This document shows, one piece after another, positions 1 to 9,458 of a stretch of 64,000 bases of DNA. The DNA comes from Methanocorpusculum vombati. Lineage in GTDB: Archaea > Halobacteriota > Methanomicrobia > Methanomicrobiales > Methanocorpusculaceae. The notes beneath the pieces were generated by a model. The model had not been told where the DNA came from, made no database searches, and was given only the letters and a program-made list of their open reading frames with translations. Both the position numbers and the translations under genes were made by a program. The stretch spans positions 124,001 through 188,000 of the forward strand of contig NZ_JAPTGC010000002.1 in the NCBI RefSeq assembly GCF_026891935.1, in the 5' to 3' direction. Each line of letters begins with the position of its first letter. Position 1 is the stretch's first letter.

Positions 1-81
1 ACCTTCGGTCCGATCCGTGAGGGTGACATCCTGATGCTCCTTGAAACAGAACGTGAAGCAAAGAAGCTCTCAAGACGGTGA
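1..81 (+). CDS. rps28e: 30S ribosomal protein S28e (3' end only)
   Basis: The window opens inside this gene; only the last 26 codons and the TGA stop are present. The visible C-terminus, with GPIREGDILMLLETEREA followed by KKLSRR, is the conserved end of archaeal and eukaryotic ribosomal protein S28e, a small OB-fold protein of the 30S subunit. It is followed after 7 bases by rpl24e and then ndk, the usual archaeal order (L7Ae-S28e-L24e-Ndk), which supports the call despite the truncation. L7Ae would be expected just upstream of the window. Confidence 0.93.
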   Translation, partial: TFGPIREGDILMLLETEREAKKLSRR

Positions 82-88
82 GTAAGAA

Positions 89-280
89 ATGGTTGATATC
101 TATACCTGCAGCTACTGCGGCAAACAGCTTGAGCCGGGAACCGGCAAACTGTTCGTCAGAAAGGACGGCGCAGTCTTCTACTTCTGCTCCTCCAAGTGTC
201 AGAGCAACTACAAACTCGGTCGTATCCCGCGCCGCGTTGCCTGGACGGCAGCCGGACGCAAGGCACGCGGCAAGGAGTAA
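89..280 (+). CDS. rpl24e: 50S ribosomal protein L24e
   Basis: A 63-residue zinc-finger ribosomal protein of the large subunit. The sequence shows [13 protein letters not shown] near the N-terminus and CSSKCQSNY about 25 residues later, giving the C-x2-C...C-x3-C zinc site of L24e, followed by a basic C-terminal tail. The length matches archaeal L24e. It lies between rps28e and ndk with gaps of 7 and 5 bases, so the three are surely one transcript. Confidence 0.97.
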   Translation: MVDIYTCSYCGKQLEPGTGKLFVRKDGAVFYFCSSKCQSNYKLGRIPRRVAWTAAGRKARGKE

Positions 281-285
281 ATCCA

Positions 286-735
286 ATGGAACGCACCTTT
301 GTGATGATCAAGCCGGACGGCGTTCAGCGTGGTCTGGTCGGTGAGATCCTTTCCCGTTTCGAGAAGAAGGGATTCAAGATCGTCGCCGCAAAGTTTGGCG
401 TGCTTCCGGAAGCAGTTGTAGACAAGCACTACGAGGAACACCTCGCAAAGCCGTTTTACCCGGGAATGAAGGCATACATCACCTCCGGACCCGTGCTCCG
501 CTTTGTCCTTGAGGGCGACAACGTTATTGCAACGGTCCGCAAGATGAACGGGGCAACCAACCCGGCAGAGGCAGCACCCGGCACCGTCCGCGGTGACTAT
601 GCTCTCTCAATCGGGAAGAATGTGATTCACGCATCCGATGCACCCGAAAGTGCAGCACGCGAGATTACCATTCACTTTACCGATGCAGAGATCGTTTCGT
701 ACGAGAAGATCGACGAGACGCAGCTCTACGAGTAA
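286..735 (+). CDS. ndk: Nucleoside diphosphate kinase
   Basis: Transfers the gamma-phosphate between nucleoside triphosphates and diphosphates through a phosphohistidine. The 149-residue protein begins [19 protein letters not shown], the family's N-terminal strand and helix, and carries the active-site segment [12 protein letters not shown] with the catalytic histidine. The start at 286 is chosen because it begins exactly at the conserved N-terminus; a longer in-frame reading from 196 would run through rpl24e. It is the last gene of the rps28e-rpl24e-ndk transcript. infB, which follows ndk in many archaea, is absent here. Confidence 0.97.
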   Translation: MERTFVMIKPDGVQRGLVGEILSRFEKKGFKIVAAKFGVLPEAVVDKHYEEHLAKPFYPGMKAYITSGPVLRFVLEGDNVIATVRKMNGATNPAEAAPGTVRGDYALSIGKNVIHASDAPESAAREITIHFTDAEIVSYEKIDETQLYE

Positions 736-740
736 AGCAG

Positions 741-770
741 CCGGATTGTATCCGGAATTATTCTTTTTTT
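741..770 (+). terminator. Hairpin and T-tract terminator after ndk
   Basis: Six bases after the ndk stop a perfect 6-bp stem, CCGGAT-TGT-ATCCGG (741-755), is followed by a run of seven T (764-770). This is a bacterial-style intrinsic terminator shape and fits the end of the ribosomal/ndk transcript. Most archaeal terminators need only the T-run. Confidence 0.7.
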
Positions 771-896
771 ACTCAAGTCTTCTTTCATTGCCTCTGAAAA
801 ATCTCCCCTCTACTTGGCATCCTCTTTGGGTATGGGCGAATGAGAAATGAACAGAGAGCCGGACTGTATAACCCCTGTAAAAAAAGTTCCGGGGAA

Positions 897-2114
897 TTAC
901 TTCCTCAGATAATCGTATGCCGACAGCAGCGCCTTTACGCCTTCGCCAACGGAGGATGCGATCTGCTTTGCGGCAACCGACGTAGAATCCCCCGCAGCAA
1001 AAAACCCGGGAACATCAGTCTTACAGTCAATATCCACAAGGATCTCCTTCTCCGCATTCATCGGGACAAAACCCTCAAACATTGCCGTATTCGGATCAAG
1101 ACCAACACCGAGGAATACCCCGTCCACCTTCAGCTTCTTCTCAGGAGAAGACTTCAGAATACTACTGAGGAATCCTTTCTTCTGCTCCGGTTCTGCATCA
1201 ACCGGCATCATCTTGACATACTCAAGCATCGTACCGCCGCCGAACTCGGTAATGGTGAATCCGGTATGGAACGTAACGTTCTGCATCTCCGTCAGCCGTC
1301 CGATGAGAACCGCATCCGCATCCAGCGGGGTTGCAGAGATCACATGCACCTGTGCCGCAATCCCTGCCATCTCAATTGCCATATCCATCGCCGTATTACC
1401 GCCGCCGAGAACTGCAACCGTCTTCCCCTTGTACATCGGGCCGTCACAGGTCGTACAGACGGCAATGCCTTTGCCCAGATACTCTGCCTCTCCCGGTGCC
1501 CCGGAAAGGCGCGGGGACCTGCCGGTTGCAGCAATAACCGCCTTTGCGGTGTACTCCTTCTCAGAAAGTGTCGTGATACTGAATCTGTCGTCCTTGACAA
1601 CAATTGCCATCCCAACATCCTCAGCAATCACCGCCCCCGCATCACGGGCATGCTGGGCAAACTTCTGCATCAGATCATCACCCGGAATATCGGGGAATCC
1701 CGGATAATTCTCAACCGAACTGCTCTTGGTGGCCATACCGCCCACCGCCCCCCCGATAACGAGGGTTTCCAGGCCCTTGCGGCCGGCATACATTGCGGCC
1801 GACAGTCCGGCAGCACCGGAACCGATAATGATCAACTCGTGATCCTTGGGAATATCCTTCGTCTCGTCCGCAGGTGAGGGAGCATCCAGCAGCATCGCAA
1901 CCTTCATCAGATCATCACCGATGACAATCTGACCGTCGATGATCGTTACCGGAACACCACGCTGGCCGGTCAGCTCGATCATTTTGTTTGCCGCTGCCTC
2001 ATCCTCGCCCACATCATAATTGGTGTAGGAGACATGCTGCTTGTCCAGGAATCCTTTGAGATTCCGGCAGTGCGGACACCCAGTCAGAGAGTACACAATC
2101 ACTTCATGAGACAT
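897..2114 (-). CDS. Glutaredoxin domain fused to thioredoxin reductase
   Basis: A 405-residue disulfide oxidoreductase. Residues 1-75 are a glutaredoxin/thioredoxin-like domain with a CPHC active site (C13, C16) and the cis-proline segment GVPVTI. Residues 90-405 are a flavin-dependent thioredoxin reductase: an FAD-binding GSGAAG at 98-103, the redox pair CTTC at 220-223, a second nucleotide-binding motif VLGGGN at 235-240, and the C-terminal FAD segment GFFAAGDSTSV. The fusion places reductase and its likely disulfide partner in one chain. The NAD(P)H or F420 preference cannot be read from sequence by eye. It is a stand-alone minus-strand gene converging with ndk. Confidence 0.88.
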   Translation of the reverse strand: MSHEVIVYSLTGCPHCRNLKGFLDKQHVSYTNYDVGEDEAAANKMIELTGQRGVPVTIIDGQIVIGDDLMKVAMLLDAPSPADETKDIPKDHELIIIGSGAAGLSAAMYAGRKGLETLVIGGAVGGMATKSSSVENYPGFPDIPGDDLMQKFAQHARDAGAVIAEDVGMAIVVKDDRFSITTLSEKEYTAKAVIAATGRSPRLSGAPGEAEYLGKGIAVCTTCDGPMYKGKTVAVLGGGNTAMDMAIEMAGIAAQVHVISATPLDADAVLIGRLTEMQNVTFHTGFTITEFGGGTMLEYVKMMPVDAEPEQKKGFLSSILKSSPEKKLKVDGVFLGVGLDPNTAMFEGFVPMNAEKEILVDIDCKTDVPGFFAAGDSTSVAAKQIASSVGEGVKALLSAYDYLRK

Positions 2115-2173
2115 AGATAGATCGTTTGATCGCTGATGATTAATAACCTCAGGTAGAGGGAAAAAAGAAAGGG

Positions 2174-2731
2174 TCAGTATTTTTTAATGCGGATCTCTTC
2201 AGTCTTCGGGGCTTCCTCCTCCTCCAGCGGAGTAAGATTCTCCACCAATTTCACCCCGATTGCATGTACCATCACATCACCAAAGATGGTAAACCGGCGA
2301 ACCACCATACCCACGACCTCAACATTATCACCAACCGAAACATCCACCTCGAGCGGCACGGATTTTTTTGCAACAATTGCAGCAGACCCGTCAAAGATGG
2401 TGAGTGTCGGACGGCAGAGCCAGGTACCTTTGACGGCCTGCACAACACCTTCGACACGGACGGGCTTTCCCAGCATAGCAAGAGTGATCTGTTTTATACG
2501 GACGCGTTTGGACTGCTCTTCATACTCGGGCAGGAGCCGGACATACTGGGACCCGACACTGTAACTGTTGAAGACCGGGATGATCAGCAAAACCAGAGAT
2601 AAAGGGATTCCCCAGATAAGAAAGGCTGTTTCCTTGGTATTCACATAAGAGAACACAAACAGTCCGATAAAGAACGCCACAACAATCAGATGCAATGGCG
2701 ACAAGCCAATGGTCACACCACGTACTTTCAT
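2174..2731 (-). CDS. Membrane protein with OB-fold-like domain, function unknown
   Basis: A 185-residue protein with two hydrophobic segments near the N-terminus (about residues 11-30 and 36-54), followed by a soluble region (about 80-165) with alternating strands such as KPVRVEGVVQAVKG and VGDNVEVVGMVVRRF. These resemble the OB-fold of membrane-anchored NfeD or tRNA-anti type domains. The C-terminus is charged. The orientation (short N-terminal hairpin, cytoplasmic domain) is inferred. I do not recognise a characterised family. A T-rich stretch just after its stop on the minus strand (2160-2170) may end its transcript. Confidence 0.6.
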   Translation of the reverse strand: MKVRGVTIGLSPLHLIVVAFFIGLFVFSYVNTKETAFLIWGIPLSLVLLIIPVFNSYSVGSQYVRLLPEYEEQSKRVRIKQITLAMLGKPVRVEGVVQAVKGTWLCRPTLTIFDGSAAIVAKKSVPLEVDVSVGDNVEVVGMVVRRFTIFGDVMVHAIGVKLVENLTPLEEEEAPKTEEIRIKKY

Positions 2732-2892
2732 ACTATTTCCTCACACAGAATTCCGGATAGCCGGTTGAATACTGTAAATGCAATTCATAAACATAAATAC
2801 TTGTATAGTCTGAAACAGGACAAAAACGGAAAATAAAAAGAGGTGGATTGAAACGAAAGAAACTCTTTCATTTCAATTTTTTTTCACCAGGA

Positions 2893-3747
2893 TTATTTGG
2901 CTTCACACAGTGCGCAGATCTCACTCTTATAGCAGTAGTAGTAGATAATTGCCATGAAGATGACTGCACCAACAATGTTACCAAGCGTGGACCAGATAAT
3001 GTTATTCGTCCACATGGTACCCCAGTTCAGGAGATTCGTATCTGCCGTTCCTGCAACCATGTTGGTCAGGATACCTGCCGGGATGAAGTACATGTTTGCA
3101 ACACAGTGTTCAAATCCGGTGGCAACGAAAGCCATGATCGGGAACCAGATTGCAACAATCTTGGAGATAACTTCATCTGCTGCAAGACCAAGGAACAGAG
3201 CCAGACAAACCAGCCAGTTACAAAGAATACCTTTCAGGAACACGGACCAGATACCGCCGATACCTGCATAGGAAACTTTTGCGGTCGCAATACCAATTGC
3301 ACGGGTACCGAATGCAGTAACAACTGCAGTACCGGTTGCATAGGAAACGAACGGACCGTTTGCCATGACGTAGGCCATAAAGAGCGATCCAACCAGGTTA
3401 CCGATATACACAACGACCCACAGATATATGAGGCCCTTAAGACCGGTATGACCCTGAAGGATTGCCATAGGGGCAAACATTGCATCACCGGTGAACAGCT
3501 CTGCACCGGTGAGAACCACGAGAATTAAACCAATCGGGAACAGTGCTCCCAGAATGAACTGGGCAATACCTGCACCAAGGAAATCTGCAACACCGGTCGA
3601 ACCAACCGTTGCAAGCGCCGCACCCATTGCGATGTAGGCACCCGCGAGGAAGGCACGGACAAACATGTTGCCTGCCGGCAGACTGCATTTGGATTTGCCT
3701 GCCGTTCCAACTTTGACGCAAACCTGCGCCGGGCTGAATGTTACCAT
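2893..3747 (-). CDS. fdhC: Formate/nitrite transporter family channel, probable formate uptake protein
   Basis: A pentameric-type FNT channel of 284 residues that probably brings formate into the cell for methanogenesis. Conserved FNT features include FVRAFLAGAYIAMGAALAT in the first helix, LTGAELFTGDAMF around the first re-entrant loop, and GILCNWLVCLALFL and ATGFEHCVANMYFIP in the second half. At least six hydrophobic segments are visible. The start at 3747 is preferred over an ATG 15 bases upstream because GAGGTG lies about 8 bases before it. The formate dehydrogenase genes that usually accompany fdhC are not in the window. Substrate (formate rather than nitrite) is inferred from the methanogen context. 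Confidence 0.85.
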   Translation of the reverse strand: MVTFSPAQVCVKVGTAGKSKCSLPAGNMFVRAFLAGAYIAMGAALATVGSTGVADFLGAGIAQFILGALFPIGLILVVLTGAELFTGDAMFAPMAILQGHTGLKGLIYLWVVVYIGNLVGSLFMAYVMANGPFVSYATGTAVVTAFGTRAIGIATAKVSYAGIGGIWSVFLKGILCNWLVCLALFLGLAADEVISKIVAIWFPIMAFVATGFEHCVANMYFIPAGILTNMVAGTADTNLLNWGTMWTNNIIWSTLGNIVGAVIFMAIIYYYCYKSEICALCEAK

Positions 3748-4116
3748 GAATACACACCTCACATCCCTCCCGCCAGCGGCGGGTAGAGTTGTGTTACTTG
3801 GAAATTGGAGGGAGGCATATTTATAACCCGACTATTGAATCCGGTGATTTCCCCTTGATATTAGGCTTCTCTTTCCGGCAAGTTAGATATATTCAATTAA
3901 CAACACAAATTAGTAAAAACATATATAGGATTCCGAGTGACTCCAAATACTGCGCGGTATGTGAGGAAACACGAATCCGGGACACGCAACGATTATTTCC
4001 TGCCGGAACAGGGAAATACAGAGGAAAAACGAATACAGGGAAGAAAGTATTTGTAATGAAAAAGGAGATTTTTTGGGTATTTCGCAATTTTACTGCCGTA
4101 TGTCAGACACACGCGA
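3748..4116. promoter_or_regulatory. fdhC leader and promoter region with hairpin
   Basis: This 369-base stretch between argS and fdhC (both minus strand) holds no convincing gene. On the minus strand a TATA-like TTATAAATATG lies at 3816-3826, placing the fdhC transcript start near 3796. The leader contains a perfect 6-bp hairpin (CCCGCC-AGC-GGCGGG, plus strand 3769-3783) 12 bases upstream of the ribosome binding site. Further up, AT-rich DNA at 3880-3930 includes a second TATA-like element (CATATATAGG on the plus strand) with nothing recognisable downstream of it. Confidence 0.55.
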
Positions 4117-5793
4117 TTACATTGATTCCAGTGCTTCAATACCCAGTACGTCAAGTGCTGCGGCAAGCGTGTTCCGGCTTGCATCAACCAGCGTGAGCCG
4201 GGCGTCACGGACACCGCCTTCGGCCTTCAGAACCGGCGCAAACCGGTAGAAGGAGTTGAAGAGATCCGCAAGGTCACGGACATACGTTGCAAGAAGATGG
4301 GGGCGCAGCTCTACCACGACCTTTTCGATCACATACGGGAACTGTGCAATGTGTTTTGCCAGCGCAATTTCGTAGGGATCAGAGAAGCTGTAGTTCTCGG
4401 TAAAGCCGCCATCAGCTTTTGCCCTCTCCAGAATGGAACAGGCACGGGCATGCGCATACTGGATATAGGGTGCGCTCTGCCGCTCAAAGTCAAGGGCTTC
4501 CTTCCAGTCAAAGACCGTTGATTTCTCAGCAGAGACTTTGACGATGTCATACCGCACTGCACCGACCGCAACCGCGGATGCAATCCGCTCGCGTTCGGCC
4601 TCGCCAAGCTCCGGGCGGCGGACACTGACCTCTTCTAAGGCACGCTTCTTGGTCTCGGCCAGCAGCTCGTCTGCGGTGATGAAGACACCGCCGCGGGTAG
4701 TCATCGAACCTTCCGGCAGAGAAACAAACTCGAAGTGTACAATCTCCGGCGGGCGCTCGCCGATCATGGAAAGCGTCGTCTGGAGTTGTGCACCGATCAG
4801 TTTGTGATCGGCACCAAGGACATCGATGCTCCGGTCACACTGACTGTTCTTCCATAAATGGAAGGCAAGATCGCGTGCCGCATAGACCGAGGTGCCGTTA
4901 CTCCTGCGCAGAACGTAACGGTTGCCAAAACCCTTGTCCGAGAGATCAAGATACATCATCTGCCCGTCATGCTGTGCTTCGGGAAGTGCCTCGACTCGTG
5001 CAAGAACCTTCTGCATGTCACCGTTCCAAAGGAACGTGGTCTCGCGGACGAACCGGTCGTGATGAACGTTCATCGCTGCAAGAGTTTCTTTGATGCCCTC
5101 GGCACAGATGTCCACAGAGTCATGGAAAAGCCGGACCGTCTCCGGATCGCCCGCCTCGATCTTTTCCATCATCTCGTCAAACTCAGGTTCGATCTCTGGT
5201 TGTTCCCTGGCGATTTTATTTGCCTCAACATAGTGGCGCACAATAAACTCGTCACCCTTTTCGTTCGGCAGACGGTCGTAGTGGAGATGTTTCACTCCCC
5301 AGGCAACGATTGCGATCTGGCGCCCCATATCGTTCAGATAGTACTGCGCATCAACCGGGTATCCGGCTTTCCGGAATACCCGGACCAGCGTGTCGCCGAT
5401 GACGGTATTTCTGATGTGACCGACATGCAGCGGCCCGTTCGGGTTGGCGCTGGTGTGTTCAAGGATGACCCGTTCGGTTCGCGCAGGAAGCTGACCGTAA
5501 TCCGGGTGCCGGGCGGCGCGGACAGAGTCCGCAACGTACTCCCCGCTGAAGACGAAGTTGATGTAAGGACCAACCGCCGAGACCGTCAGCCCCTGCGAAT
5601 CCGGATGGGCGGCTATCTTCGCAACAATGTCTGCTGCAATCGCCGCCGGATTTTTCCGTTCCTTTTTCGCCAGTGCAAAGGCAACCGTTGATGCAATATC
5701 CGCGTGATCGCCGCCGTCTGTGAGCAGTACGTCATCTTCTCCCGTGATTTCACGGAGAAGATGTTCTACTTTGTGAATATACTCCCGATACAT
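4117..5793 (-). CDS. argS: Arginyl-tRNA synthetase
   Basis: Class I synthetase that charges tRNA-Arg. The 558-residue protein has an N-terminal Add-1 domain (about 1-85), the HIGH motif as HVGH at 123-126 within NPNGPLHVGHIRNT, the segment DLSDKGFGNRYVLRRSNGTSVYAARD, and a C-terminal DALR anticodon-binding domain ending near EALESM. The KMSKS loop is the degenerate form usual in ArgS (SMTTRGG). It lies 5 bases downstream of prf1 and is probably co-transcribed with it, a pairing of translation genes. Confidence 0.96.
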   Translation of the reverse strand: MYREYIHKVEHLLREITGEDDVLLTDGGDHADIASTVAFALAKKERKNPAAIAADIVAKIAAHPDSQGLTVSAVGPYINFVFSGEYVADSVRAARHPDYGQLPARTERVILEHTSANPNGPLHVGHIRNTVIGDTLVRVFRKAGYPVDAQYYLNDMGRQIAIVAWGVKHLHYDRLPNEKGDEFIVRHYVEANKIAREQPEIEPEFDEMMEKIEAGDPETVRLFHDSVDICAEGIKETLAAMNVHHDRFVRETTFLWNGDMQKVLARVEALPEAQHDGQMMYLDLSDKGFGNRYVLRRSNGTSVYAARDLAFHLWKNSQCDRSIDVLGADHKLIGAQLQTTLSMIGERPPEIVHFEFVSLPEGSMTTRGGVFITADELLAETKKRALEEVSVRRPELGEAERERIASAVAVGAVRYDIVKVSAEKSTVFDWKEALDFERQSAPYIQYAHARACSILERAKADGGFTENYSFSDPYEIALAKHIAQFPYVIEKVVVELRPHLLATYVRDLADLFNSFYRFAPVLKAEGGVRDARLTLVDASRNTLAAALDVLGIEALESM

Positions 5794-5798
5794 GGTAA

Positions 5799-7085
5799 TT
5801 ACATCCCCGTCGGATACCGCAGAACAGCGGCAATCCCGCCAAACGCACTGAAAAGCATGGATCCTTCCTCGAAATCATCGGAGATGATCTCAACGCGGGT
5901 ATTGGACATATCCGCAAGGTTGGTCAGCTCCTCAATGATATCCGTTTCATCCGTAAGATAGAGCGGAGACTGGCATTGCGGGCAGTGACCAAAGGGCAGA
6001 TCCTTAAACTTCTTTCCTGCCTCGACCTGCATGGTCTTTACCTCCTGATAGCCGCAGTTGCCGCATGCAATGGTCAGCCGGGCCTTTCGCAGCTTTTCCG
6101 AGAGAAGAAGCGTGTCAACAGCCCCTGCTTCAAGATTGGCACGGACGCTCTCCTCTCCATATGCAGCGCATCCGTTCTCCTTGATCAGTTCCTTGAAGAA
6201 CCGGGTCATCTCCTTCTTTTCGTCCATGATGCCAACGCCGCGAAGGGCATCCTGAGCATTGTCCACCAGTTCACGGAGACCGAACTCGTTGGTGTAAGAG
6301 GCATCAAAGAGACCAATAATCCGTTTCTTCACTTCGTGATGGAGGAAGTCTCCTTCGGCGAACTCCTCTTTGGTCGGCATCGGGCCGCCAATTAACAGAC
6401 CCTTGAACTTTTCAAAGAAGTTCGGCTCGGCCAGGAACGCCTCGGAAGCACGTTCACCGACTTTTTTGTAGAACTCATGAATCGCAATCAGCCGGAGACG
6501 CTCGAAACGGATACTTGACTGACCGCCTTTCCGCTGTTTTCCGGGAACCGTGGAGTTGGTTCCGTTGATCGGCTCAATGTGCGTTCCGCGCAGGAAGCCC
6601 CAGTAGGCTTCGCGGCGGTCAATGACCAGCAGACCATAGACGAACTTATCGTCAAGCATTGCTTTGAGCGGCTCAAGTTCAAAGCTGGAACTGCACCGGT
6701 AACTGTAGGTGCGGATGGTTTCCGGCGGTTCAACGATGATGGACTCAAGATCGGTTTTGTCTCCGCCGACGTTGATTGCCCCGCAGAAAACAGCCATACC
6801 GTTTTCCGGAGCCGTCTTGTAGTATTTGAGCCGTGCAAGAATGGAGGAGATCGCACTCTGCACATTCGTCCGCGTCTGTTTGCTCTTGATGTTGGCACAC
6901 TGCCCGTACTCGTCGCGCAGCTGGGCGGTTACATCGTAGATCTGTTTGTCCGGCGGAATATACAGGGAGATTAACTCGGTACCGGACCCTTCCTTTTCTT
7001 CCAGCTTTTCCAACGCCTTTTTGAACTCATACCGCTTTCGCGCTTCATCCTTTTCAATTTGTGCCTGGGGTATTTCCTCTGCCAT
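5799..7085 (-). CDS. prf1: Peptide chain release factor aRF1
   Basis: Recognises all three stop codons and triggers peptide release. The 428-residue chain carries NIKS at 65-68 (stop codon reading), GGQ at 187-189 in KGGQSSIRFERLR (peptidyl-tRNA hydrolysis), and a C-terminal domain with CGNCGYQ and CPQC cysteine pairs typical of the archaeal minidomain. Length matches archaeal aRF1. It is first in a prf1-argS minus-strand unit and is divergent from the symporter at 7225; the 139 bases between them must hold both promoters. Confidence 0.97.
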   Translation of the reverse strand: MAEEIPQAQIEKDEARKRYEFKKALEKLEEKEGSGTELISLYIPPDKQIYDVTAQLRDEYGQCANIKSKQTRTNVQSAISSILARLKYYKTAPENGMAVFCGAINVGGDKTDLESIIVEPPETIRTYSYRCSSSFELEPLKAMLDDKFVYGLLVIDRREAYWGFLRGTHIEPINGTNSTVPGKQRKGGQSSIRFERLRLIAIHEFYKKVGERASEAFLAEPNFFEKFKGLLIGGPMPTKEEFAEGDFLHHEVKKRIIGLFDASYTNEFGLRELVDNAQDALRGVGIMDEKKEMTRFFKELIKENGCAAYGEESVRANLEAGAVDTLLLSEKLRKARLTIACGNCGYQEVKTMQVEAGKKFKDLPFGHCPQCQSPLYLTDETDIIEELTNLADMSNTRVEIISDDFEEGSMLFSAFGGIAAVLRYPTGM

Positions 7086-7224
7086 TGTATATGCAAATCC
7101 TCAAAATCTTATTCGTGTATAGAATGTGGTGTACCATTGGTCGGACAACCTGATTAATGATGAGGTAGCTGTCACCGGTACAAAAAGGAACACTCAAATT
7201 TGTATCATGCGTAAGATGTAAGTT

Positions 7225-8742
7225 ATGAACAAGAGTATTGGGTTAATACTTGGCATTGCAGCATTTCTTGCCTTGTTGTTAATCCCGATAGATCCTGAGG
7301 TCCTTCCGACCGCAGCCCGGTATGCTGCGGCCGTTACGGTGCTGATGGCTATTTTCTGGATCACCCAGCCCATCCCCATTGAAGCGACCGCCCTTATCCC
7401 GATTGTTGCGTTTCCGCTTCTTGGGATTCTGAGTCCCGCAGAGGCGTGTGCGCCGTACGCGGACAAGGTTATATTCCTCTTCCTCGGCGGTTTTATCATT
7501 GCAATGTCGATGCAGCGCTGGGGTCTTCATAAACGGATTGCGCTGAAAATCATTGAGTTTACGGGAACAAGCCCGCGGCGCCTCATTCTCGGGTTTATGA
7601 TTGCAACGGCGTTTCTGTCCATGTGGATGTCGAATACGGCAACCGCAATGATGATGGTGCCGATTGCAATTGCCATCATTGCGACGGTGCTGCCGACGAA
7701 GGTCTACAAGGACATGACGCAGGAACATAAGGCGTTTGCCGGGTGTATTGTTCTTGCGGTGGCGTATGCGGCAAGTATCGGCGGAATTGCAACACTTATC
7801 GGGACACCGGCAAACGGAATTCTTGTCGCCCAGATGCAGACGATCTTCCCGGACGCACCGGCGGTTGATTTTTTCACGTGGCTGAAGTTCGGTATTCCGC
7901 TGCTGCTGATCTTTATTCCGCTTACGTGGGCATGGCTGACCCGGGTTGCATACCGGAAAATGCCGAAGACACTTGACCATGCAAAAGAGGCACTCAAAAG
8001 CGAGGTCGCAGCGCTCGGCCCTATGTCGCGCGGAGAGAAGAATACGCTTGCAGTGTTTCTGCTGACGGCATTTCTGTGGGTTTTTGAGAAGAACAAGGAC
8101 TTCGGAACGTTCACTCTGCCGGGTCTTGAGATGATCTTCCCGGGTATTGATGACTGTACGGTTGCAATTTTTGGCGCCCTTCTGCTGTTTCTGCTGCCGG
8201 TCAACTGGAGAAAACAGGAGTTTACGATGAACTGGCAGTGGGCCGTGCGGATCCCGTGGGGAATTCTGCTTCTGTTCGGCGGAGGTATGTGTCTGTCCGC
8301 CGCGTTCATCAAGAGCGGTCTGGCACAGTCGATTGTGGATTACTTCACCGTGCTGAACGGAGTGCCGGTCATTCTGCTCATAATTATTATCGCGCTGGTG
8401 GTCTGTTTCCTGACGGAGGTTACCTCAAACACCGCAATTGCATCGGTCATGATGCCGATTCTTGCGGTGACGGGGTTATCCCTCGGAATTAATCCGTGGA
8501 TTCTGATGATGACCGCTGCGGTCTGTTCGAGTTTTGCGTTTATGCTGCCGGTTGCAACGCCGCCGAATGCCATTGCCTACAGTACGGAGTATGTCGAGAT
8601 GAAGGACATGGTGAAAGCCGGATGGGCGCTGAACCTGCTGGGCGTTGCGGTGTTTACGATTCTGCTGTACACCGTGGTAATGTGGGCGTTCGGATTTACC
8701 ATGGATCTGCCGGAATGGGCGTTCACGACCACAATCAAATAA
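7225..8742 (+). CDS. Sodium/dicarboxylate symporter of the DASS (SLC13) family
   Basis: A 505-residue membrane protein with about 11-12 hydrophobic segments. The two SNT motifs that bind sodium and substrate carboxylate in this family are both present: WMSNTATAMMMVPIAIAI in the first half and EVTSNTAIASVMMPILAV in the second, each in an inverted-repeat half. The segment FWITQPIPIEATALIP is also characteristic. It probably takes up C4-dicarboxylates or sulfate-like anions with Na+, for use as carbon precursors; the exact substrate is not determinable here. The next gene starts 50 bases downstream after a short T-run, so it may be separate. Confidence 0.88.
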   Translation: MNKSIGLILGIAAFLALLLIPIDPEVLPTAARYAAAVTVLMAIFWITQPIPIEATALIPIVAFPLLGILSPAEACAPYADKVIFLFLGGFIIAMSMQRWGLHKRIALKIIEFTGTSPRRLILGFMIATAFLSMWMSNTATAMMMVPIAIAIIATVLPTKVYKDMTQEHKAFAGCIVLAVAYAASIGGIATLIGTPANGILVAQMQTIFPDAPAVDFFTWLKFGIPLLLIFIPLTWAWLTRVAYRKMPKTLDHAKEALKSEVAALGPMSRGEKNTLAVFLLTAFLWVFEKNKDFGTFTLPGLEMIFPGIDDCTVAIFGALLLFLLPVNWRKQEFTMNWQWAVRIPWGILLLFGGGMCLSAAFIKSGLAQSIVDYFTVLNGVPVILLIIIIALVVCFLTEVTSNTAIASVMMPILAVTGLSLGINPWILMMTAAVCSSFAFMLPVATPPNAIAYSTEYVEMKDMVKAGWALNLLGVAVFTILLYTVVMWAFGFTMDLPEWAFTTTIK

Positions 8743-8792
8743 TATTCTTTTTTCCATAAGGTTGTTAATGTATAGTGTCCTATACATCTTGC

Positions 8793-9443
8793 ATGAAATA
8801 TCTTGCAGCAGTTCTTGCTGTTTTTGTGCTGGGCGGTCTGGTATTTGCCGCAGGCTGTATCGACACAACACCGCCCGGGCCGGTACAGGCAGGTGACAAC
8901 GTCACCGTTGCGTTTACCATGTACATCGGCGACACCGTAATGGTAACGTCGAATGAAACGAAATACGACGAAATTCTCAAGAGCGGAAACATGCCGGTCC
9001 CGCTCATTCTGACCGAAGACCCGGTTATTACAGCAGGAGCCGTCACGGACAACGATGATCTCACCATTCCTGCCAAAACCCACAAGAACCCGTACTGGTT
9101 CCTGAAAGGAGAATACAATGTGATCGCCGGAAATATTATCGGTCTTACAAAAGGCGATACGATCCGTATTCCCATCTATGCCGCGGGAACCGAGAAGACC
9201 GGATTCTGGACGAATGAACAGTGTGAAGAGCAGGGTCTGGACAAACGTCTGGTAAAAGCAGGTGACCGGCTTACCTATACGCGGACGATCGGCGATGCCG
9301 CCAGTACCGGAAACGGCGAGTACGATCAGAGTACACTCACAAACCAGCAGACGATGATTCATGAGATGCTGATTGTTGCCGTGACCGACGAGGGTCTGAC
9401 GTATCAGGAACTCTACGACACCGTGGAAATTACCATTCTGTAG
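8793..9443 (+). CDS. Putative lipoprotein, FKBP-like N-terminal strand, unknown function
   Basis: A 216-residue exported protein. It starts MKYLAAVLAVFVLGGLVFAAGC, a hydrophobic signal ending in a lipobox-like AAGC, so it is likely lipid-anchored on the outer face. The mature part begins with PGPVQAGDNVTVAFTMYIGD, reminiscent of the first strands of FKBP-type prolyl isomerases (charge-VxVxYTG pattern), but catalytic FKBP residues are not evident. The ATG at 8793 is chosen over an upstream GTG at 8775 because it begins a normal signal peptide. Function unknown; a terminator follows. Confidence 0.65.
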   Translation: MKYLAAVLAVFVLGGLVFAAGCIDTTPPGPVQAGDNVTVAFTMYIGDTVMVTSNETKYDEILKSGNMPVPLILTEDPVITAGAVTDNDDLTIPAKTHKNPYWFLKGEYNVIAGNIIGLTKGDTIRIPIYAAGTEKTGFWTNEQCEEQGLDKRLVKAGDRLTYTRTIGDAASTGNGEYDQSTLTNQQTMIHEMLIVAVTDEGLTYQELYDTVEITIL

Positions 9444-9458
9444 ATCGCATCTGTTTGC

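Noticed and set aside
840-1877. 345-codon open frame opposite the thioredoxin reductase fusion
   Set aside because: Arg/Cys/His-rich with no domain, while the minus strand has intact redox motifs.
3789-4196. 135-codon open frame in the fdhC-argS gap
   Set aside because: Overlaps the fdhC promoter and the end of argS and shows no recognisable pattern or start signal.
7155-7165. ATGATGA resembling a C box of a C/D guide RNA upstream of the symporter
   Set aside because: No D box or second C'/D' pair at the right distance.
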